DNA of 64,000 nt from Sphingobacterium olei. Lineage in GTDB: Bacteria; Bacteroidota; Bacteroidia; Sphingobacteriales; Sphingobacteriaceae. The position numbers were made by a program, and so were the translations under genes. The stretch is taken from contig NZ_SUME01000003.1 of assembly GCF_005048855.1 (NCBI RefSeq), forward strand, positions 124,001 to 188,000, read 5' to 3'. Of this stretch, positions 37,452 through 46,406 are shown in pieces. The notes under the pieces were generated by a model that was given only the letters and a program-made list of their open reading frames with translations, was not told where the DNA came from and did not search any database. Position 1 is the stretch's first letter, and each line of letters opens with the position of its first letter.

Positions 37452-39080
37452 ATGAAAAAAAAATATATAATATACGGGTTATTGATAGGAGCATGCAGCT
37501 TTTACAGCTGTGAGAAGTTCTTTGAAGTGGATACCAGTGATATCCTGTTGGATGAAAATTATGTGGGTGAAGCCAACGAGTTGTATTCGGGCTATATCGG
37601 TGTTGCCTCCAAAATGCAGGCGATTGCCGATCAGACGATTTTCCTGAGCGACTTGCGGTCAGATTTTCTGGAACCTACGCAAAATGCGCCACAGGATCTA
37701 TGGGATATCTACAATTTTAAAGAAACCAGAGGCAACGAGTTCGCCAATCCGAGTCCTTATTACGATTTGATTGTCAATGCCAATAACTATATTGACAAAG
37801 TCGTGAAATACCGTAAGGAAAACCCTAAAGTAATCGAAGAGTCGGATTATAGGGCATTGATTTCGGGAGCAATCCGATTTAAGGTTTGGACCTATTTGAC
37901 CGTTGGAAAGCTGTATGGAAAAGTAGCCTATTTTGACAATCCTAATCTGAAGCTTGACGACATCGGCACTATTCCTATGATCACGTTAGATGAGCTGATA
38001 CCCAAGTTGTTGTCATTAATGGAATCGGGAGTTGACGGTGTGAATGGGTTATACGAAACGAATTGGGCGAACATTCTATTTCCAGGCGTGCCGACCAATC
38101 AGCAGGATTTGGTCTGGAATATGATTTGTCCTTCACCCATGCCCTTGTTGATAGAATTACAATTGTGGGCTGGACAATATGAAAAAGTAGTCGCAAACGG
38201 GATGAATTTTATTTATGATAACGGGAGTGCGCGTTACAAAGTAAGTAGTGATGACTATAATGGGGAGGCGATTCAGGTGTTTACACGGGATCCGATAACT
38301 AGAACGAGAGTATTGATCAATATTGTTCCTTATGATTACGAACGTAACCAAACGAATAGATTGATTAAGTATTTCTCAAATACGCCACCTTCGGTCTATT
38401 ATTTGAGACCGTCTCAGGTATCTATGGATAGATATGCCAGACAGCTGCGTGCGGACGGACTTAATTTGGGAGACCAGTATAGGGGGGAAAACTTTACCTA
38501 TTTTTTTCAAAACGGGGATTGGGTCGTTCGAAAATATTCCAGGGACAGAGAGACTCCTTCGGAGATCTATAAAAATAATGTGCATGTCACGATTTACAGA
38601 GATGTTGATGTACATTTTGCTGTAATAGAGGCACTGAATCACTTAAGCTTATTCGCGGAAGCTGAAGCTCTTTTGAATAATGGTATAAGTACATATCAGG
38701 ATTTGAATGTAGGTAACCTAAGATATCCCTTTGCTGATCCCTTGCAAACCACTCCACTTAGAAGAAACTGGGGGATACGTCGTCGTGTCAATATGTCTGC
38801 GGTGTATCCGGCCGGGATAGCTAAGCCAGGAGAAGGCAGCACGGCAGCAGATACCACTGCTTACAAAAAGGCATTGGATAAGCTTATTGTGGAAGAAACA
38901 TTGTTGGAAAGTTCTGGTGAAGCAAAACCTTTCTTTTCCATGGTACGAATTGCCAAGAGATGGCAGGATAATTCCATTGTAGCGGATATCGTATCAAAAA
39001 AATACGGTGGTCGCGAAGAGGAAATTCGATCGTACCTGATGGACGAAAATAATTGGTTCATTAAATATCCGCTAAACTAA
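37452..39080 (+). CDS. SusD/RagB-family lipoprotein (operon D, second)
   Basis: 542 residues; lipobox FYSC. Divergent RagB/SusD. The N-terminal helical part is present ('YSGYIGVASKMQAIADQTIF', 'ISGAIRFKVWTYLTVGKLYG' near 137-156) and the C-terminal half carries 'IVEETLLESSGEAKPFFSMVRIAKRW', a weakened form of the usual E-R-x-x-E-F/W-D-L block. It should pair with the SusC encoded just upstream. Last gene of operon D, followed by a perfect 13-bp terminator hairpin. Confidence 0.88.
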   Translation: MKKKYIIYGLLIGACSFYSCEKFFEVDTSDILLDENYVGEANELYSGYIGVASKMQAIADQTIFLSDLRSDFLEPTQNAPQDLWDIYNFKETRGNEFANPSPYYDLIVNANNYIDKVVKYRKENPKVIEESDYRALISGAIRFKVWTYLTVGKLYGKVAYFDNPNLKLDDIGTIPMITLDELIPKLLSLMESGVDGVNGLYETNWANILFPGVPTNQQDLVWNMICPSPMPLLIELQLWAGQYEKVVANGMNFIYDNGSARYKVSSDDYNGEAIQVFTRDPITRTRVLINIVPYDYERNQTNRLIKYFSNTPPSVYYLRPSQVSMDRYARQLRADGLNLGDQYRGENFTYFFQNGDWVVRKYSRDRETPSEIYKNNVHVTIYRDVDVHFAVIEALNHLSLFAEAEALLNNGISTYQDLNVGNLRYPFADPLQTTPLRRNWGIRRRVNMSAVYPAGIAKPGEGSTAADTTAYKKALDKLIVEETLLESSGEAKPFFSMVRIAKRWQDNSIVADIVSKKYGGREEEIRSYLMDENNWFIKYPLN

Positions 39081-39098
39081 GTTATTAACAATTATGAT

Positions 39099-39133
39099 CA
39101 CCATTGTAACAAAACATTCTTGTTACAATGGTG
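39099..39133 (+). terminator. Hairpin terminator of operon D
   Basis: Perfect 13-bp arms CACCATTGTAACA (39099-39111) and TGTTACAATGGTG (39121-39133) around a nine-base loop, 19 bases after the SusD stop. There is no strong T-run downstream, so termination may be partial. Confidence 0.75.
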
Positions 39134-39264
39134 AAAATTAATCTATTTTAAGATTTTTATACGCTAATTTCTTAAATGACACATTTATAGCTAGTAAGCT
39201 TTGTTTTATTTATTGTATTAAGATTAATCGGCGCTAAGTGCTGCGGTTTTATGCTGTTCTATTT

Positions 39265-39310
39265 CAGGATGGCACAGGATGCATGTTAGCTAAGAATAGG
39301 TTTATTTTTG
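39265..39310 (+). promoter_or_regulatory. Promoter of SusCD/GH105 operon E: CAGGA direct repeat plus TATTTTTG
   Basis: CAGGA at 39265 and 39275; TATTTTTG at 39303-39310 is a perfect TAnnTTTG element; 35 bases from the second CAGGA to its last G. A 10-bp inverted repeat, AATAGGTTTA (39295-39304) / TAAACCTATT (39337-39346), overlaps the -7 element and could be an extra operator. The leader is about 56 bases. Confidence 0.78.
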
Positions 39311-39372
39311 TTCTCCACCTGAAAATGGGGGAGTAGTAAACCTATTTATTTTTATTATCAATATAGAAGCCG

Positions 39373-42300
39373 ATGCTCATTACAAAACGAATTATCTTAG
39401 CTAGCCTGCTGTTCTTCAGTTTTCTAGCTACCAAGGCACAAGGGAACATTGACGTAACAGGAATTGTTACGGATCAGGACAACACACCTTTAAGCGGTGT
39501 AACCATCACCGTCTCCAACAGTACCACGTCTGCACAGACCGATGCAGCAGGTATGTATAAAATTTCTGTTCCAACTGCAGCAACATTAACATTTAATTAT
39601 CTGGGTTTCGAAGCCCAACAGGTTCCGGTCAATAATCAAACTAAAATTGATATCCAAATGACCAAAAGTACCAATGTGATGGAAGAACTGGTCGTAATAG
39701 GATATGGAACCGCCCGGAAAAAGGACTTAACGGGTGCTGTCGGATCCGTAAAAGCGGCCGATATCCGTAATGTACCTGTCACTACTGCTGCCCAAGCTAT
39801 CACAGGCAAAGTGGCCGGTGTAAATGTGGTTACACAAAGTGGTGCGCCGGGAGCTGATATCAATATTACTGTTCGTGGCGGAACCTCTATTACAGGCGAA
39901 ACTTCTCCGCTTTATGTAGTGGATGGATTTGTGATGGAAAATGCGTTGATGAATATCGATATCAACGATATTGAAAATATAGACATCCTGAAGGATGCCT
40001 CCGCCTCCGCAATTTACGGATCGAGAGGAGCAAATGGAGTTGTCCTTATCACGACAAAATCTGGTAAAGCGGGGCGTACCAGCGTGGATTATAATGCTTA
40101 TGCAAGTTTTGAAGGGTTAAGTAAAAAATTGGATCTGCTCGACGTGGAGGATTATGTGAAATATCAATACGAATACCAAACCTTAGGTGGTCAGCAAGTT
40201 AGGTTTGCGAATATGTTTGGTGGCGATCCAACTGATGCCAATTTTGCGAGTAGCGCATATGATCGAATCCGGAATGACTACGGAAATAGAGCGGGATTGG
40301 ACTGGCAGGAGGAAGTTTTCGGGGGTACTGCACTTCTCCAAACGCATAATATAAATATTAATGGGGGCAATGAGAACACCAAGTTCATGCTCTCTTACAA
40401 CAATACAAGTCAAGACGGATTATTGGCTAAAACGGGGTTTCGTCGCAATAGTGTTCGGGCCAAGATAAATCAAAAGCTGTTTGAAGGTGTCGATTTAGAT
40501 TTCAATACCTTACTTCAAGATGCAAATAGACAAGGATCAGGATCCTTAGATGGCATGCTAAAGATGTCTATACTGCAACCAGCGACTGGTGGTATTCGGT
40601 TTACGGACGAACAGCTCCTTAATTCTGATGTTGCAGAAGAGTTACAGCTGATTGATTCGCAATACGATGTCTACAATCCTATTATCATGAACGATGCCCG
40701 CACACGCGAACGCGCCTCGAGACTTGCAAACGTTAACATGGGTATAACAGCTAAATTTTTGAACGATTTTACATTTCGTAGTTCAGCCGGCTATCAATGG
40801 AACCAACGCAGAACAGATTTTTGGGACGATGGACGTACCGTTAATGCAAGAAATAACGGGGGGCCTTATGGCTCCAGAGCGAATTCGGAATCGTACGAGT
40901 GGCAACTGACAAATACATTGTCTTGGATAAAGGATATGGGTAAGCATAACATTAATTTGCTAGCCGGACACGAGGTGCGCTACGAAAAGGGGATGGGCTT
41001 AGGACACGAATACTTCGAATTTCCTGCCAATAATTTCGGTTTAAATGATGTGTCGTTAGCAGGACGAACCAATCGTGGTGAAGCGGAGGAAAGACGGTAT
41101 GGTTTGGTTTCAACCTTTGCCCGGGGTATCTACAATTATGATGACCGTTATTTATTAACAGCAACAATTCGTACGGACGGGGTTTCTACATTTCGGCAAG
41201 GTAACAAATGGGGATCTTTCCCCTCTGCATCTGCCGCTTGGAACATACACAATGAGCAGTTTATGGAAAATGTTAGCTTTTTCGATCAATTGAAGCTGAG
41301 AGCGGGATACGGTACGACAGGTAATGACCGGATTGGAACAACACGGTATGCGACACTTTATGGATCCACAGTGGTCGCAGTCGGTAATTCACTGATCACA
41401 GGTGTGAAACCATCAGATGTATTGGGAAACCCGGATCTGGTTTGGGAAAAAACACAGACGACCAACGTCGCCTTAGATCTGGCTTTTTTCAACAATCGCG
41501 TAAACCTGACTACCGATTTTTATAATAACGAGTCGCAAAATCTACTCATCGAAAATCAGATTCCAACGTCTACGGGTTATGCGCTGCAGTACCAAAATAT
41601 AGCTGCCCTTCGGAATAGAGGTGTAGAAATCTCTTTGAACACCATGAATATTCGAAAGGATGATTTCCAATGGAAATCTAGCTTCAACATGACGTTTAAT
41701 CGTTCTAAGGTCAAAGCGCTTTTCGGATCAAGTGGTAATGATTACATGATACGAAATTTAAGTTCGCGTATAGATTTTAGAACAGAAGTGGGGGAGCAGG
41801 TAAGTCGATTTTATGGTTATAAATACGATGGGGTTTATACAACCGATGATTTTACACAGAATGCGGACGGGTCCTATACCCTGAATGATGGTGTTGCCTC
41901 ATTGAAGGGCAAAAATCGTTCATCTGTGAAGCCTGGTGATGTAAAGTATATTGCGGTTAATGGCGAAACGGATGCAGATGGTAATCCGGTTTGGTCTACG
42001 AATGATCGTACGGTAATTGGTAACCCCGAGCCAAAGTTCTTCGGTGGATTTAATAATGAATTTATCTATAAGAATTTTGATCTAAGTGTTTTTCTGAATT
42101 TTGTTTATGGAAACCAAGCGTTTAATATGAATACACAGCGCTATATGGGTCCATATTTACCGAACCAGAACTCATTAGGAATTATGGCAGATCGGTATAC
42201 ACTTATTGATCCGAATACTGGATTGGAGACGAGGGATCTGGGCAGATTGGCCGAATTAAATCCAAATCAGAGTAGTAACGATCAAATATGGAGTTTAAAT

Positions 42301-42594
42301 TCGAGTAATAATATTGCGATCTCCGATGCCCTAGATTATTACTTGGAAGATGCGTCATTCTTACGTGTAAATAATATTACCCTCGGATACACACTGCCTG
42401 ACGGAGTCTCAAAGAAAGCTTTTATTAACCGGATGCGTGTATACGTTACCTTAAACAACATCCATACGTTTACCAACTATTCGGGTTATGATCCTGAGGT
42501 ATCGGCAAGCGGAAGTATATTAACCAGAGGAGTGGACAATTCGGCTTACCCTCGGGCGAAGAGTGTAGTGGCGGGCGTTAATTTGACCTTTTAA
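39373..42594 (+). CDS. SusC/RagA-type TonB-dependent transporter (operon E)
   Basis: 1073 residues, canonical. Signal to about 22 (TKAQ), carboxypeptidase-regulatory-like domain about 26-105 ('VTGIVTDQDNTPLSGVTITV'), TonB box and linker 'MEELVVIGYGTARKKDLTGA', plug ('ITVRGGTSITGETSPLYVVD', 'NIDILKDASASAIYGSRGAN'), barrel with 'LKLRAGYGTTGNDRIGT' and terminal 'SVVAGVNLTF'. Compared with the two transporters of operon D it keeps every family motif. It is co-transcribed with SusD (11 bases on) and a GH105 enzyme, so unsaturated galacturonate-containing pectin oligosaccharides are the probable cargo. Confidence 0.96.
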   Translation: MLITKRIILASLLFFSFLATKAQGNIDVTGIVTDQDNTPLSGVTITVSNSTTSAQTDAAGMYKISVPTAATLTFNYLGFEAQQVPVNNQTKIDIQMTKSTNVMEELVVIGYGTARKKDLTGAVGSVKAADIRNVPVTTAAQAITGKVAGVNVVTQSGAPGADINITVRGGTSITGETSPLYVVDGFVMENALMNIDINDIENIDILKDASASAIYGSRGANGVVLITTKSGKAGRTSVDYNAYASFEGLSKKLDLLDVEDYVKYQYEYQTLGGQQVRFANMFGGDPTDANFASSAYDRIRNDYGNRAGLDWQEEVFGGTALLQTHNININGGNENTKFMLSYNNTSQDGLLAKTGFRRNSVRAKINQKLFEGVDLDFNTLLQDANRQGSGSLDGMLKMSILQPATGGIRFTDEQLLNSDVAEELQLIDSQYDVYNPIIMNDARTRERASRLANVNMGITAKFLNDFTFRSSAGYQWNQRRTDFWDDGRTVNARNNGGPYGSRANSESYEWQLTNTLSWIKDMGKHNINLLAGHEVRYEKGMGLGHEYFEFPANNFGLNDVSLAGRTNRGEAEERRYGLVSTFARGIYNYDDRYLLTATIRTDGVSTFRQGNKWGSFPSASAAWNIHNEQFMENVSFFDQLKLRAGYGTTGNDRIGTTRYATLYGSTVVAVGNSLITGVKPSDVLGNPDLVWEKTQTTNVALDLAFFNNRVNLTTDFYNNESQNLLIENQIPTSTGYALQYQNIAALRNRGVEISLNTMNIRKDDFQWKSSFNMTFNRSKVKALFGSSGNDYMIRNLSSRIDFRTEVGEQVSRFYGYKYDGVYTTDDFTQNADGSYTLNDGVASLKGKNRSSVKPGDVKYIAVNGETDADGNPVWSTNDRTVIGNPEPKFFGGFNNEFIYKNFDLSVFLNFVYGNQAFNMNTQRYMGPYLPNQNSLGIMADRYTLIDPNTGLETRDLGRLAELNPNQSSNDQIWSLNSSNNIAISDALDYYLEDASFLRVNNITLGYTLPDGVSKKAFINRMRVYVTLNNIHTFTNYSGYDPEVSASGSILTRGVDNSAYPRAKSVVAGVNLTF

Positions 42595-42605
42595 ATTTGA
42601 ATGCA

Positions 42606-44417
42606 ATGAAAAAAATTATTTATATATTAAGTGCTTCCGTAGTTTTATTGACAACCTCGTGTAAGGATTGGTTAGAACTTCCTTCGCAGAAGGATTTTGA
42701 TAGCACGACTATTTTTGAAAATCCGGGACGGGTAGAAATGGCACTTTTAGGTGCATATACCAGTACATTTAACATGGAACTGTATTATCAATTTGGCATG
42801 GGCACAGATGAAGCCTTCTCCACAGAGGGAGAAACGAATTCAAAAAACCAAGTATCAAATTATGTGTACAATCCGGCCACAAGCCCAAATTCAACTTATC
42901 GGACGATGTATGCCGGTGTTGAGCAGGTAAATGTACTTATCCGCAACATTCCTTTGATGGAGAATGTAACGGAGGCGGAAAGAAAACAATTGGATGGTTT
43001 TTTGGGTGAAGCATATGCCATACGTGCGAAAAACATGCTGAATGTAGTCCGTTATTTTGGAGATGTACCTTATCCACGCAGGCCTGTTGTCGAGGAAGAA
43101 AGTTTCGCTTCATCACGGGTAAGCCGCGATACGATCTTGGATGGTTGTGTAGCAGATCTACAGATGGCGGTCGAATTACTACCTTGGAAAAGCCAATCCG
43201 CTACGGCGTCGGAACGCATCACAAAAAATGCAGCGCTAGGGCTTCTTGCGCGAACAGCGTTATATGCAGCAGGCTATTCATTGCGATGGGATCTCAACTC
43301 GTATAATCCAGGATCCGTACAACTGGCGCAACGTTCGGATCCGGCGCGGATTCAAGAACTCTATGAAATTGTGCGTGCTGCTTGTGAAGCTGTGGTCACT
43401 CAAGGTGAGAATGATTTGGTTGATAGTTATGAAACCATTTTTAGGGATGTGATTAACAGCCGATACAATGTAGAATCTATGCTGGAATACGGTCAGCTGG
43501 GTGCAGACCGTAATGAATCAAGAATCGGGTATACCAATGGCATCTTTGCCCATCAAAATTCGTTTCATAAAAAAGCGCAACCGGCAATGGCGGCGATACC
43601 GACCTATTACTTTGAGTTTGAGGAAGGGGATAGTAGGAGAGATGTGGCCATTGCGAGCTATTCTCTTGCGGCTGACAGTACGCATCAGATGAATACCTAT
43701 GCCACGCATACAATCGGTAAATTTCGTGTCAACTGGAAGGGCGATGAGAGTATCGGTGTGAACTTAAGGGATATTAATTGGATTGACCTGCGTTATGCTG
43801 ATGTATTGCTCATGTATGCCGAAGCCGAAAATGAACTGAATAATGGACCGACTACCGTAGCGAAAGAAATGTATGAGAAGGTGCGCCTACGAGCTTTTGG
43901 AGGGGATGCGTCTAAAATAGGCGTGACGCCGTCCGGGTATCAGGATTTTAAAGATGCCATCATTCAGGAACGTAAACTGGAACTTGGATTTGAAGGCTGG
44001 AGACGTACCGATTTGATCCGTTGGGGCATTCTTTTCGAGAAGCTTACCAGTACAAAACAAGATATGCTAGATATGGCCAACAAAACTGGGAAATATACTG
44101 ATATCGATCTATACCGTGCGTACAAACGTACACCGGCTATTTCATTTAACGATCCTACCGTGGCACTAGATTTTATACCTTTTAAGACTGAACCTACCGC
44201 AGATGAGGTAACGGATTTAGAGTCAGAAGGCTATACGATATTGGAAATGCATAGCGGTATTTCTGCTTTTAACTCCAATGCTTTAACTGCAGATGCCGTA
44301 TGGCTTAACAACATTTATCGAGGACTTGAAAAAAATAAAGTAGAACTATTTCCTTTAAGTACAGGTACTATTGACGACAACCCTGGTTTAAGGGGGCAAC
44401 AACATCCTTTGTACTAA
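42606..44417 (+). CDS. SusD/RagB-family lipoprotein (operon E)
   Basis: 603 residues from the ATG at 42606; an upstream in-frame TTG at 42597 is unlikely. Lipobox TTSC after MKKIIYILSASVVLL. SusD features: 'GFLGEAYAIRAKNMLNVVRYFGDVPYP' region near 136-160, 'DLRYADVLLMYAEAENELNN' near 396-415 and 'IIQERKLELGFEGWRRTDLIRW' near 455-476, which is the family signature. Surface lid of the canonical SusC upstream. Confidence 0.95.
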   Translation: MKKIIYILSASVVLLTTSCKDWLELPSQKDFDSTTIFENPGRVEMALLGAYTSTFNMELYYQFGMGTDEAFSTEGETNSKNQVSNYVYNPATSPNSTYRTMYAGVEQVNVLIRNIPLMENVTEAERKQLDGFLGEAYAIRAKNMLNVVRYFGDVPYPRRPVVEEESFASSRVSRDTILDGCVADLQMAVELLPWKSQSATASERITKNAALGLLARTALYAAGYSLRWDLNSYNPGSVQLAQRSDPARIQELYEIVRAACEAVVTQGENDLVDSYETIFRDVINSRYNVESMLEYGQLGADRNESRIGYTNGIFAHQNSFHKKAQPAMAAIPTYYFEFEEGDSRRDVAIASYSLAADSTHQMNTYATHTIGKFRVNWKGDESIGVNLRDINWIDLRYADVLLMYAEAENELNNGPTTVAKEMYEKVRLRAFGGDASKIGVTPSGYQDFKDAIIQERKLELGFEGWRRTDLIRWGILFEKLTSTKQDMLDMANKTGKYTDIDLYRAYKRTPAISFNDPTVALDFIPFKTEPTADEVTDLESEGYTILEMHSGISAFNSNALTADAVWLNNIYRGLEKNKVELFPLSTGTIDDNPGLRGQQHPLY

Positions 44418-44467
44418 TTTACGTGATAGATACATTGAAAAATTATATTAGTTTATTTCTCTTAATG

Positions 44468-44499
44468 GTTTGTTCGGCTTCGCTCGGAACCGGACAAAC
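44468..44499 (+). other. Stem-loop between SusD and GH105 genes
   Basis: GTTTGTTCGG (44468-44477) pairs with CCGGACAAAC (44490-44499), one wobble, 12-base loop. No T-run follows. It probably modulates, but does not end, transcription into the GH105 gene 36 bases downstream. No separate promoter was recognised for that gene. Confidence 0.55.
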
Positions 44500-44535
44500 T
44501 ATTATACTCGCCTTACCATTTAAAACTGATTAAAT

Positions 44536-45687
44536 ATGAAAGTATGTGCCATCTTGATATCTTATTTGTTCGTTGTCGTCGGCTCTTATGCCCAATCTGT
44601 TGGCATCCAGTTTGCGAATTCAGAAATGAATAGATTTCCAGAAGCGTGGCAACTGGATCATGGCAAACGGCTTTACTTTGGATATGCACAAGGCTTGGGC
44701 TGCCTGGCGATGTTAAAAGTTTGGGAACAGACAGGAGATCAAAAATACTTTGATTATGTAGAAGCGTGGGGCGATACCATTATCAACGAGCAGGGAGAAA
44801 TTCACCTGTACAAAGTGGAAACGTACAACGTAGACTATATTAATCCGGGTAAAATTTTGTTTTTCTTATATAAAGAGACGGGTAAGGAAAAATATAAATT
44901 AGCTATTGAGCGTCTAATGGATCAACTGAAGCGGCATCCACGTACGTTGGAAGGAGCTTATTGGCACAAGTTGATTTATCCGCATCAAGTGTGGTTGGAT
45001 GGGGTGTATATGGCGGCGCCATTTGTGGCGCAATATGGTCAGTTCACGCAAGACTCTACGTACTATGAGGATGCGATTAATCACGTCTTAATCGCTGCTA
45101 AACATACTTTCGATCCCGCTACGGGTTTGTATTATCATGCCTGGGATGAAAGCAAGAAACAACAATGGGCGAATCCCATAACTGGACAGTCACCTAATTT
45201 TTGGGGAAGAAGTATCGGGTGGTGGTATATGGCGTTGGTCGATGTGTTAGATTACATTCCTGCAGATTACCCGAGGAGAGATAGTGTGGTACAGGTTATT
45301 CAAGGTTTAGCGAAAAGCTTAACCAGATATCAGGATAAGGACGGTCTTTGGTGGCAGGTGCTGGATAAGGCAGGAGCGCCCAAAAATTACCAGGAAGCCT
45401 CGGTGAACAGCATGTTTCTTTATGGCTATAGCAAGGCAATCAATAGAGGTTATATCGGTAAGGAATACGTAAGCGTTGTAGATAAGGTTTTCGAAGGAAT
45501 AAATACGAAACTGATCCGTAAGGATGGTGATAATCTTACCCTAATCCAGTGCAATGCCGTGGCTGGATTGGGCGGTCATCCTTACCGCGATGGAAGTTAC
45601 GAATATTATGTGAATGAACGCATTCGTGAAAATGATTCAAAGGCCACAGGGCCATTTATCATGGGATGTCTGGAAGCAAAGAAGTAA
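44536..45687 (+). CDS. GH105 unsaturated rhamnogalacturonyl hydrolase (second copy)
   Basis: 383 residues with a Sec signal (ends SYAQ). YesR/YteR-like GH105: 'YFGYAQGLGCLAMLKVWEQTG' (47-67), the core motif 'YPHQVWLDGVYMAAPFVAQYG' (148-168) with the expected catalytic Asp155, and 'WGRSIGWWYMALVDVLDYIP' (223-242). It removes the 4,5-unsaturated uronic acid from lyase-made pectin oligosaccharides, most likely in the periplasm after import by the SusC/D pair of the same operon. It is clearly diverged from the GH105 at 14408 (different sequence around the active-site Asp: WIDAIQMAMP there, WLDGVYMAAP here), so the two may prefer different backbones, such as rhamnogalacturonan I versus homogalacturonan fragments. 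Confidence 0.95.
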   Translation: MKVCAILISYLFVVVGSYAQSVGIQFANSEMNRFPEAWQLDHGKRLYFGYAQGLGCLAMLKVWEQTGDQKYFDYVEAWGDTIINEQGEIHLYKVETYNVDYINPGKILFFLYKETGKEKYKLAIERLMDQLKRHPRTLEGAYWHKLIYPHQVWLDGVYMAAPFVAQYGQFTQDSTYYEDAINHVLIAAKHTFDPATGLYYHAWDESKKQQWANPITGQSPNFWGRSIGWWYMALVDVLDYIPADYPRRDSVVQVIQGLAKSLTRYQDKDGLWWQVLDKAGAPKNYQEASVNSMFLYGYSKAINRGYIGKEYVSVVDKVFEGINTKLIRKDGDNLTLIQCNAVAGLGGHPYRDGSYEYYVNERIRENDSKATGPFIMGCLEAKK

Positions 45688-45727
45688 TAAAAAAAGCTCC
45701 GAATTTATTTTCAGAGCTTTTTTTATT
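45686..45727. terminator. Bidirectional terminator overlapping both stop codons
   Basis: Arms 45686-45703 and 45710-45727 (18 bp, one mismatch; core AAAAAAAGCTC / GAGCTTTTTTT). It sits between convergent genes, and its outer ends coincide with the TAA of GH105 (45685-45687) and the stop of the DUF4136 gene (45726-45728). Confidence 0.92.
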
Positions 45728-46331
45728 ACTTCTTATTGGGTTGTAGCGGATATTCTTTCATAATACCTGATACAATTTTAGGTAAATCATTAATTGCTTT
45801 TTCGGGAATATCAACCTCTCCAGTACCCCTTGCTTGCCAAATAACACCATTGCTTTTACGATCTACCGCTTCCAATATGATATGTCCGTAGCGGACTTTC
45901 TCTTTAGCTACAGGATGTGAGAATCCCATTCCCATACCCCAGCCCATTCCCCAGCCTCCATAGAGTCCCCAGGGTCTATGCCATCCCCATGGGCCGCCCC
46001 ATCCCCAAGGACCACCCCAGTAATTTCCATAAACTAAGCGACTTTTATTGTTCACAATGGTAACATATCGAAATAATATATCCGGATTTTCTTTGGAATA
46101 GGTTAATCCTCTAGCTTCTAGTTCTTTATTTGCTGTGGTAAGGATATTTCCTTTTGCAATATCATTATTAAAATAATCTTTAGATAGCGAATCCACGGGC
46201 GGTAACCAACCGTAAGTTTTATACTGGCTGAAATCTAGATTTTGCACGCGGGTGGTGTGGTACTTCTGGGAAGAACACGAAGTCACGACGATCAGCGTCA
46301 GACACGAAACAAAAAATAATAACTTTTTCAT
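45726..46331 (-). CDS. DUF4136 lipoprotein with Gly/Trp-rich insert
   Basis: 201 residues; lipobox TSC near 18-19 after MKKLLFFVSCLTLIVV. DUF4136 family: N-terminal 'FSQYKTYGWLPP' (34-45), 'NPDILFRYVTIVNNKS' (82-97) and the C-terminal 'GHIILEAVDRKSNGVIWQARGTGEV' pattern. Residues 104-137 are a low-complexity tract of Gly, Trp, Met and Pro in place of the family's usual loop. Function is unknown; such proteins are envelope lipoproteins often linked to stress. It lies 75 bases downstream of nadE on the same strand and may be co-transcribed with it. Confidence 0.85.
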   Translation of the reverse strand: MKKLLFFVSCLTLIVVTSCSSQKYHTTRVQNLDFSQYKTYGWLPPVDSLSKDYFNNDIAKGNILTTANKELEARGLTYSKENPDILFRYVTIVNNKSRLVYGNYWGGPWGWGGPWGWHRPWGLYGGWGMGWGMGMGFSHPVAKEKVRYGHIILEAVDRKSNGVIWQARGTGEVDIPEKAINDLPKIVSGIMKEYPLQPNKK

Positions 46332-46406
46332 ATGATATATGTAAATAATCTACTAAAACACTTACCCCTTTACCGTTAGACATTCTTTTGGTATAAAGGT
46401 TTAACG

